Source: Phragmites australis (Eukaryota; Streptophyta; Magnoliopsida; Poales; Poaceae). Taken from it: a stretch of 64,000 nt of DNA. Each line of letters begins with the position of its first letter. The first letter of the stretch is position 1. The notes beneath the pieces were generated by a model. That model saw only the letters and a program-made list of their open reading frames with translations. It had not been told where the DNA came from and did no database searches. This document shows positions 56,805 through 64,000 of this stretch, in pieces. Location of the stretch: assembly GCF_958298935.1 (NCBI RefSeq), contig NC_084924.1, positions 15,969,819 to 16,033,818 of the forward strand, read 5' to 3'. The translations under genes were made by a program, and so were the position numbers.

Positions 56805-59800
56805 TCATGACCTAGGGTTTCTACAGTGGAACTCGCCATGTGGGTTCATGACTTCAGACATTATGAACTCAGCGATCCATTGTTGAATCCCTGGGAGTGC
56901 ACCATTGTCGAAAAAACAAGCCTCATAATCCTGCATAATTTGATACGTAACCAATATCATGTTATCATGAAATTAAACTAATTACTAAAATTAGTTATGA
57001 ATAATTTTGTATTGAACTTACATCGGGGGATTTGATATCCTTTGTTTGGATCATGAGTAGGAGCATGTTGTACGCAACATAGAATCCACAAGCCTTGCCC
57101 GATGGTTGTTTGTAGTACTGCGAAAAAGAAAATTTACTGTTAGATAAAAAGGGAAAAACAACAACAGAGAGCATTTAATAATCTGTTTGGTAGCATTTAC
57201 CGTGAATCCGATCTTGTGTATCAGTGTCAGTCTGCGGGTGTCTTTCGTGTTGTAGTTAGGATCAGCTCGAAGGTACTTGTGAAAAACCCTGCATATAGAG
57301 AGATCAATTAGGGAACATTTGAATGTGAGAAAAGTTAAATATGTAAACTAAGCCAGACAGAACTTACGCGCTAAGGAGTTCTTTTACAGCGTTGTAATCA
57401 CGCTCTCCAGGTTTAACTTTTGGTCCTACTAGTCTTGATGAGTCGAGATACCACACCAAGCTCCACTTGAGTCAATTGACCAATAAGATTCAATAGCCAC
57501 CGATGTTATGGGCACCCAATAGGTAGTCCATTTTGGAATAGTATTGCATTGTCCTGACCACATGGTCCACAGCGTAGTCGCCATGCGCTTTGATGACTGA
57601 GACTGAAATGGTCTCGGGGTCAAGAAATCCAATGGACTCCTTCTTCGTTTCTTTGATCAAGTGTCTACAGATAAAAAATAGTTAGATTCAAAACTTAGTG
57701 TATTAATTAATGAATGTGCAGTTTTAAGGGACTTACAATGTGAAGATTCGTAATAATGATACGACCATGGCATCAAGGTTGAAGAGGTCATATAAGTTAT
57801 TGAAACACACAAGGAAGTAGCCATCGTCAATTAAAAGTGAGATCATTTGTATTGTACGACTATGGATTAAATATTGGTGTCTCTACAAGTCTGCATGTAG
57901 TAATTATACAGGTCAACACATACTTGTCCTGCCCTTGTTAGGTCACCTATCGTAATCACCCATATTGGAATTTTGTGTGGACACTAGTTTACGCTTCTCC
58001 AATATCTATGGACTTCTCTGCCGATACAATGGCCTTCGACTTCTTCGGCGAGTGCTTCTTAGATTCTTTCTTCCCATGTACCTTTTTCTTCTTCTTTGTG
58101 CTCATTGGGGGAGATAGAATTGGAGCTGGAAGCGAGGCTGCCGGATGTGGAGGAGACGGTGAAGCCAGCTTCTCTGGAGGAGGAGAAGGCAGTGAAGCTG
58201 TCTTCTCTGGAAGTGAGGGGCGAGGCAGCGGTGCACTTGAATCTCATCCCGACTGAGATGCACTGGAGACCACAATGTTGCCCCTCTTCCACTAGATCCG
58301 TTGACAAAGAGCTTCACCCAGAGATGTGACTTCATCATTGGGCAGAGCTCCAACACATGATGGGTGGCATTGCTATGTACCATGTCCACCTTAACCACAG
58401 CATAGCCAGCACGTATCGGGACCGTTTGTAAGATATGGACGTCTGAAAGCACCTGGCCCCTTGCAACCTTGATTTGATACCCACCAGGCCTGATTACAAG
58501 GCTGCAGGGTATGGGCCCTTCTAGTATGTCCATCATATCCGGCTCAGTCACATTGGCTACTGGTTGATCGACCTCCTTAGAGGCGCAGCTACTCTTCGGT
58601 GCAGTTTCGGAGCTAGCTGCCACTGGGATAGAAATCTCTATTTCCCGTGCTGCAAGCATTTGCATGTTGTTTGCATAAACTTTATGTGTGATTTCATGTG
58701 TCAATGCATCCACGTCCACTGCACCTGATCTCTTCCTCTTCTTGTACATTTTGAGGTCTTCGGGAAAGCCGTATTTTCAAACTTGGGAACTGGATACACC
58801 TTGCAATCGACCTAGGTACTCTAGGATTCCCAACGCCGCTGAGAGAACATCATGTTCCCTGACCCCGGTGTAAGAATCTTGACTAGCTTCGGCTGCCTTT
58901 TCCTTTATTTTTTCTATAATTGACTGGGTTTCGCTATTTCTAAATGTGATTTTCGCTTTCGGATAGCTCACCCCTTGCACGTAGATATGACTGCGATCGT
59001 TCTAGGAATTGCAACCAAGGATTCTCGCTGCCTTCTTTGGCTAAGTTTTCATCTTATGTCTGCCATTTTACCCTTTTCCCCATGTACCCGATTAGGCTGG
59101 TCCTGTGGTTGTGCTTGTTACTAGCCCAAAGCTGCTTATTCTCCTTACTCTCCTTTTTGAACTACTCTGAGTTCTTCATTTGCACAAAAGCTTCCCAATC
59201 TTCTGCTTTCAAATGCTTGTAGCTCTCGAAGGGTGCCACCCATTTAGTCAAGTACTAATTAACAAGCTTGCTCTTAAAGCTTCGTTGAAGTTTCGCGATC
59301 GCTTTCATTACTAGCTTGACTGCGGCATTCATTTTACACTCACTAATGTTTTTAGGGTACTCCAGATACTCTTTGATGATATTATCGAACAAGTCGCTCT
59401 TTGCTTCGTCATTGAGGTCACTGAACTTAGTCGTTATTTGCACCCTCTCTCGAGCAATGAGCCCTGCTATCCACAGGCAGCCCATCCGCATTGATTCCAA
59501 TGACAGTAACCTTGTCCATCGGTCACTATATTTGTGTCCTTGGCTTTTAGGCTTGTGTAACACTGTCAGCTACCTGGCTTGGAGAGTGTGGAAGATGTTG
59601 TCGAAGATGCGTTGGCAAACATCTAAAAAAAGAAAGAGAGAGTGAAAAAAGATAAGGATATAGCTAGAATAGTATGCCATGCAAATTAGTAGATAAAAAG
59701 TAAATGATGCCAAGAGTGCAATAGAATAGGAAGCATTCAAATTGGAACAAAGTGATAGCACCAAAATGTAAATAAAACATAGAAGATAGGACACGCAACG

Positions 59801-60129
59801 AAGATGGGATGGAATGTTGCTTGCTTGCATGAGCCAAGCATTCCAACAATGATTGCATTGACTCATCTCAATACCTCTTCGGCGAGATCGTAGTCGGGGC
59901 TACTTGCCCGACATCGGCTCTCCCGCTCGCATGGAACAGGGCTCGGGTTATGCCACGAGCGCTCGCTTTCGCTGCTATCAGAGGAGGACGACGGGTGTGG
60001 GCTTGGGCTCCAATCCGACCTCATGCTTGCATCCGCCCCATCTTGTGCTGGGGCACCCTCTAGTGTGAGCATCCTCTTTGCTTGTGGTTTCTTAGGGGCA
60101 CATGTCCTCTTCTTCTCCATGGCACTCAA
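56805..60129 (-). pseudogene. CACTA-associated gene with C-terminal Ulp1-like (peptidase C48) domain
   Basis: The minus strand starts at 60123 or 60114 with a Ser-rich, basic first exon (60129-59863). A conserved CACTA-ORF domain follows (59563-59255: TTKFSDLNDEAKSDLFDNII; 58980-58777: SYPKAKITFRNSETQSIIEK, YTGVREHDVLSAALG; 58749-58330: IPCSLVIRPGGYQIKVARG), then an acidic/Ser linker. The C48-like exons are about 57890-57737, 57664-57368, 57288-57201, 57117-57022 and 56930-56805, all with GT-AG borders. The catalytic Cys (SGKACGFYV) and Asp (WYLDSSR) are present. The expected His reads Tyr (GGYWI), and a frameshift lies next to it. Stops break the middle. Such fusions are known in grass CACTA elements; the role of the protease domain is unclear. 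Confidence 0.75.
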
Positions 60130-61020
60130 TCGACTATTAGACTATTGTTTGCCTAGAAAAAACTGAGAATTTATAAACAATTTGGCTAAATGTATTCCCA
60201 TATCTACATGCTTTAACTACAATCAACAATATGCTCACAGATTCATACCCATCAGTTTAAGTCCTTGAAATATAGAGCATCCTCTTGATTGAAATAGTGA
60301 GAGAGTTTATTACATTCAGGAATGCAATATAATCCTAGTGAATTAATCCATATTCCACAATCACAGTTCTAAATTCATTTTTTTTGCAAATAAATGCATA
60401 ATGAACAATAATTATGTCGAATAGGATCATATCTGATTTCCTTTACATCCAATCTTAAGCAAAACTCTTTCCAATGTCTTTAGTCCAGCTTGGCTTGGTT
60501 CAGTATGATTAGTTTTCCTATTTAATCACAAGCATACAAATGCTCAAAGGCTAGTCTAGTCCTCACCAATCACTTGGTTGACATTAATTTTAATTAAGAT
60601 GTCTATATATGCATTTTAGTAGACTTGGTATGCTCCTGGCAATACAAAGAAACATCAACCATGAAAATAACATACGGAGGTTTGGAAATACTATAACAAG
60701 CATCAAATATATGGAAAGAACAATAGTTAGTTAGTGGACATAAATGGAAATTTGGTACTCCACCATGGACATAGCACAGCTACAAAGAGCAACCATTCTT
60801 AAAATCTGAAAAATAAACATAATTTCAGTGGTAATTTATGAAGCACTAACATTTTAAATTAACCCAACCAAAGACTCTATTGTTCACTCTTTTAGATCTT
60901 GCTCTAATAACCACGCTATGTAGGAGTCGTCCAAATTAATTAGCTTCTATAAAGATTACAAGTAAAAGTAGGTTAATCATGTGTTTCACGTGAACATGTA
61001 TTTTTCCTAGAATTACAAGG
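60130..61020. other. AT-rich spacer
   Basis: No gene or repeat boundary was supported. It may include the 5' end of the CACTA element. Confidence 0.45.
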
Positions 61021-61239
61021 GAGATGGAGGAACAGGGATGGATGACAAGCCTCAGCTCGTGGTGGTGGAGCTCAAGGAGAAGCTGACGGGATCGAGGTGG
61101 ACTGGAGCGGGGATATGAGAGTGATGGGTGGAGCTTAGGGGTGGTTGCCAGCCATAGAGAGGAAGACGTGGATAGCTTGGATGGCGGTCGGCGAAGCTCC
61201 TGGTGGCAACGTCCTCTTACGGCTCCAATCTACGGCGAC

Positions 61240-61515
61240 CGAAGGGCGTAGGCTGATGGCCTAGTGCTCAGAGGCAGCTTGGGGATAAGGAGGCTATCGG
61301 TGGCCGTCTTCCTCCTTGGTGTGGCGGCTCGATGTAGTGGAGGCATGCGGTGGAGAGCGAAGGGTGACAGCGTGGGGGGAGGGCGGAGGCCGGTGGCTTG
61401 GTGCTTGGAGGTGGCTCAGGGACGAGGAGGCTGGTGGTGGTCGTCTTCCTCCTCGGTGTGGCGGCTCGACACGGTGGAGGCGCACGGTGGAGGGTGGATA
61501 GTGGCGGTGTGGGGG
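61240..61515 (+). repeat. GC-rich tandem repeat, two copies of 137 bp
   Basis: The unit starting about 61240 is repeated from about 61377. For example GTGCTCAGAGG at 61264 corresponds to GTGCTTGGAGG at 61401, and GTGTGGCGGCTCGA occurs at 61319 and 61456. The copies differ at many positions, so it is not recent. Long open frames on both strands here are a composition effect. Confidence 0.85.
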
Positions 61516-62187
61516 GAGGGTACATATATCCAAACTTTTTTAAGGGAAACAGTAGAAGATGCTATATGTATACATTGATATAAATAGATCTACAACTGAA
61601 AAAGGAAAAGAATGTACAAAATCGAGAATGCCAACCATCTAAAATTGCCTAGACAGTGTTTTACCCCTTTTTTTAGTTGCCTAGCCACTTAGAACGTTGC
61701 ATTTCAGTTTTTATCTCGTTTGCTTAATGGATAACCTAGAGCAGATTATTCTCTCATATATTTTCCAAACTATTCCATTCTATTGAGGTTCCAATGTTTC
61801 GAAACTTGCAGCAAACCAATAAAAAGGGCATGCCTAATGAGTAAAGGAGGCATAAGCAATCTTATGTATGAAGACATGATAGTAGTTCACTACTCTTACC
61901 GCAGAACCAGAATACTGTGAAGTGTGAATTCAGTTGGTGCTAAAATGCTTTAAAAATAATGTCCTTTTCTTTTTGGAAGAAAACAAACTTCTCCGTCACT
62001 TTTTATCTTCTTCGGTTCTTCCACATATGGACTTGTACTGACATGTGAGCGTTTTTTCAGAAACTATGTAATATAACTTCTGTATAATTGTGTTATAGCA
62101 GTGTTGCATGGCAGTACCACCAAACTATTAAAGCTACAAGTTAAGGAACTCACAGTGATGGTGTGAGAAAGAAGAGAGGAGGCTCAC

Positions 62188-62304
62188 CATGTCAGGAATG
62201 TTGGGATTTGCACCAGCCTCCAACAACAGCTTAGTAGCTTCAGTTAAACCTTCCTGTGCAGCTCTTGCCAAAGGACCAGCAATGCCATTCACTTCAGCTC
62301 CAAC
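62188..62304 (-). pseudogene. Isolated ankyrin-repeat exon
   Basis: Minus strand, 117 bases, exactly 39 codons with no stop, bordered by an acceptor (CTGGTAG) and a donor (GTGAGCC). It reads VGAEVNGIAGPLARAAQEGL then TEATKLLLEAGANPNIPDM, a clear ankyrin repeat (xxPLxxAAxxGxxxxxxLLLxxGAxxN). Grass ankyrin/TPR proteins contain close relatives. Only one more plausible exon lies upstream, so this is a fragment of a host gene, a captured exon, or part of a larger gene extending left beyond what I could find. Confidence 0.75.
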
Positions 62305-62405
62305 CTACCAGTTTATGCATAGAAAACAAAATAATGATACGATTTCTTCATATAAATTGACTGTTCATAAAAATAATACAAGACTCAAAGCAGAGAATAC
62401 TATAC

Positions 62406-62456
62406 CTGAATCAATAGCTTCAGACAAGATAAGGAAGGAGTTCGTAATGTTATGTC
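62406..62456 (-). pseudogene. Possible preceding exon of the ankyrin gene fragment
   Basis: Minus strand, 51 bases between an acceptor CACCTTAG and a donor CAG|GTATAG. It ends CLKLLIQ, which continues in phase 0 into VGAEVNG of the next exon, giving a normal ankyrin helix-to-loop transition (LKLLIQVGAEVN). The front part (DITLRTPSLS) is less typical. Confidence 0.5.
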
Positions 62457-62539
62457 CTAAGGTGTTGCCAGATTTACTTCCTTGTTGGGCTAGAAAAAAA
62501 TACAAAAATTAAAGGTCATAGAATGAAACTTTTTCTTAC

Positions 62540-63115
62540 AGTATAGCTTATTTGTTTGTTCCCTTAGCTTCGACTGATTTTTCAGCAGCTGTTGTTGTGT
62601 GGAGCACCACTCACGTATGCCCAAGCTGGGTCACACTGTTTGATATGATCTCGGCTCCTAACATATACAGTAATAGATCCAAGAAAGAGGGGAGTCCATT
62701 TTCCTCTCCCACGGGCCTTGATCGGAGGCGCAACCAACTTTGGTTGCGGTCTTATTCTCGTGCAACGTGTATATAATAAGGGGGAGCCGACGCCTCATGT
62801 GACTATCGTTCCCGTGAGGACTAGCCTCGCCCCGCACACCTAAACTCTCAACCCGATCTTGACGCACACGCTAAAACGTAGCCAAGACCGCCGCCACTTC
62901 TACATTTGTGCATCTTCATCGACTACACGTGTCGTCCACGACCTCAACGTCAAGCCGGCGACCGTCTACACCAACAAGCACGACTACACCGATGTGATCT
63001 ATTCATCCTCATCCGATGGCATCACCGAATATCGGTATGATCTCACATTTCCGCAATTAGATGTGTTGGTCTTTTAGGGCTAATGATGTTTTAAGATGAG
63101 CTTAAGATTATAACA
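62540..63115 (+). repeat. Ty1/copia LTR (left edge not fixed)
   Basis: Ends TTATAACA at 63115 directly before a methionine-tRNA PBS. A TATA-like GTATATAATAAGGGGG lies at 62768-62783, followed by GC-richer R/U5 sequence. A start near 62540 is a rough estimate, as no TG start or second LTR is visible in the window. Confidence 0.6.
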
Positions 63116-63116
63116 A

Positions 63117-63129
63117 TGGTATCATAGCC
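63117..63129 (+). other. copia primer-binding site TGGTATCATAGCC
   Basis: One mismatch (T for G) to the canonical TGGTATCAGAGCC, complementary to initiator methionine tRNA. It marks the start of an internal region that continues past the window end. Confidence 0.8.
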
Positions 63130-63917
63130 AAAATTAGTCCTAAACATACCCAATTATGCTTAATTAAGGCTTCATTATGTTCGATTGACACCTTTTAGTG
63201 ATCAATTAGTCCTAATTGTGATCGGTTTATGTATTTTGATGATCAATTAGTCATGTATGATCAAGTTTAGGCTTAATTGATTTAAATTAGGCCCAAATTA
63301 ATCAAGACTTAGTGTTGTTGTTAACAACTAAGCTTTATTGGGCCCTAATTGCTTCTATTTAAGGCTTAATTGATGTGTATTAGCCCTAATTAGCATCAAA
63401 TTAGACACATATATTTATGTTTTAGCACTTTATGTCTCAGATTAATGCATGTTCATGCATGTTTTGTGTGTTTTGGGGCTTGAGATGGGCAAATCCAACA
63501 TGGGTTTTCGCTCTATTAGGCCTCGGGTAGCATTAAGAAGGAGGGGATTTACAAAACCTTAAAACCCTAATGTAAATTCCAAAGAAAATTCCCAATCCCC
63601 AATCAAAACCCTAAATCCCAAATCAAAGCCCTAACCAAGAAGAGGGGGGGTCTTACGTGTTTCTGAGCTTATGCCGTTGTCGTATTCGCCTCCTCCTCTG
63701 GCGAATTTGCCTCCTTCTTCTCGGTTACGTGCGGATCTTCCTCGAAAGTTTGCGTCTCCATCTTGTGTGTGTGCTCGCTGGAGCTCCACCGCCTGGAACC
63801 CCTTCTCACCGCTCGCACCATCAACACGGGCAACACCACAGAACCACCCAACAGAGGCGCGCACGACCTCGGTCGCACACGCACTCTGGCGGGTAGGCCT
63901 GTAGTGCCACCCTCTTC

Positions 63918-63921
<4 letters not shown>
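63130..63921 (+). other. Leader of the right-end copia element
   Basis: AT-rich to about 63480 with repeated 'cttaattga/gatcaattagtc' words, then 'aaaccctaa'-rich sequence and a GC-richer stretch. No gag start was recognised before the window ends. Confidence 0.5.

Positions 63922-63997
<76 letters not shown>
63922..63997 (+). repeat. (CT)n microsatellite at the window end
   Basis: About 76 bases of pure TC/CT. It produces a spurious Arg-Glu repeat frame on the minus strand. Confidence 0.97.

Positions 63998-64000
<3 letters not shown>

Noticed and set aside
61264..61583. Overlapping open frames on both strands
   Set aside because: Caused by the GC-rich 137-bp repeat; the products are low-complexity Gly/Pro/Arg sequence.
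63631..63999. Frame starting with an Arg-Glu repeat
   Set aside because: Translation of the terminal CT microsatellite.
1..64000. tRNA, rRNA or organelle-derived segments
   Set aside because: I looked for tRNA arms and organelle gene motifs by eye and saw none. Only tRNA-complementary primer-binding sites are present.

Overview
The window looks like nuclear DNA of a grass (Poaceae). The one well-preserved host gene is a phytochrome-interacting bHLH factor of the monocot PIL type. Nearly everything else is old, nested plant transposable-element DNA of families typical of grass genomes: Ty3/gypsy of Tat, CRM-like and Tekay/Del-like types, Ty1/copia, an L1-type LINE, Helitron, CACTA, hAT and Tourist-like elements. 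I cannot name the species.

Layout. 1-4445: decayed Tat-lineage gypsy polyprotein (+). About 5300-6950: SIRE-type copia LTR, primer-binding site and gag stub, followed by a second partial LTR. 7270-7568: first copy of a Helitron-end-like repeat. About 7.6-13.1 kb: the PIL gene with upstream region, 5'UTR intron, eight proposed coding exons and a Tourist-like MITE in its 3' flank. 13724-19009: complete but internally deleted copia element (-). 19564-19999: second copy of the repeat at 7270. About 21.0-32.58 kb: LINE (+), split by a CRM-like gypsy at 25570-31841. 33.3-36.6 kb: minus-strand gypsy remnants with a Tat solo LTR. 37.2-47.5 kb: a plus-strand integrase with LTR fragment, a minus-strand Tekay-like gag/protease split by a solo LTR, and a minus-strand Tat 5' end. 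48.2-54 kb: Helitron gene split by a large solo LTR that itself carries a hAT element. 56.3-60.1 kb: one end of a CACTA element and its minus-strand gene, which ends in a Ulp1-like (C48) domain. 62.2-62.5 kb: two ankyrin-protein exons (-). About 62.5 kb to the end: copia LTR, PBS and leader.

The order of insertion can be read at base level in several places. Target-site duplications and rejoined reading frames support gypsy into LINE, a Tat solo LTR into gag, a solo LTR between gag and protease, a solo LTR into a Helitron, and a hAT into that LTR. Solo LTRs, internal deletions and loss of catalytic residues show that most of these elements are dead.

The PIL gene is the likely functional centre. 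It carries an N-terminal phyB-binding (APB) motif and a bHLH domain with the E-box-contacting residues. A G-box and a PBE-type E-box lie upstream. I saw no convincing new biological system. The best leads are the PIL gene's terminal micro-exon and uORFs, the CACTA gene with a damaged C48 domain, the isolated ankyrin exons, and the repeat pair that brackets the PIL gene.
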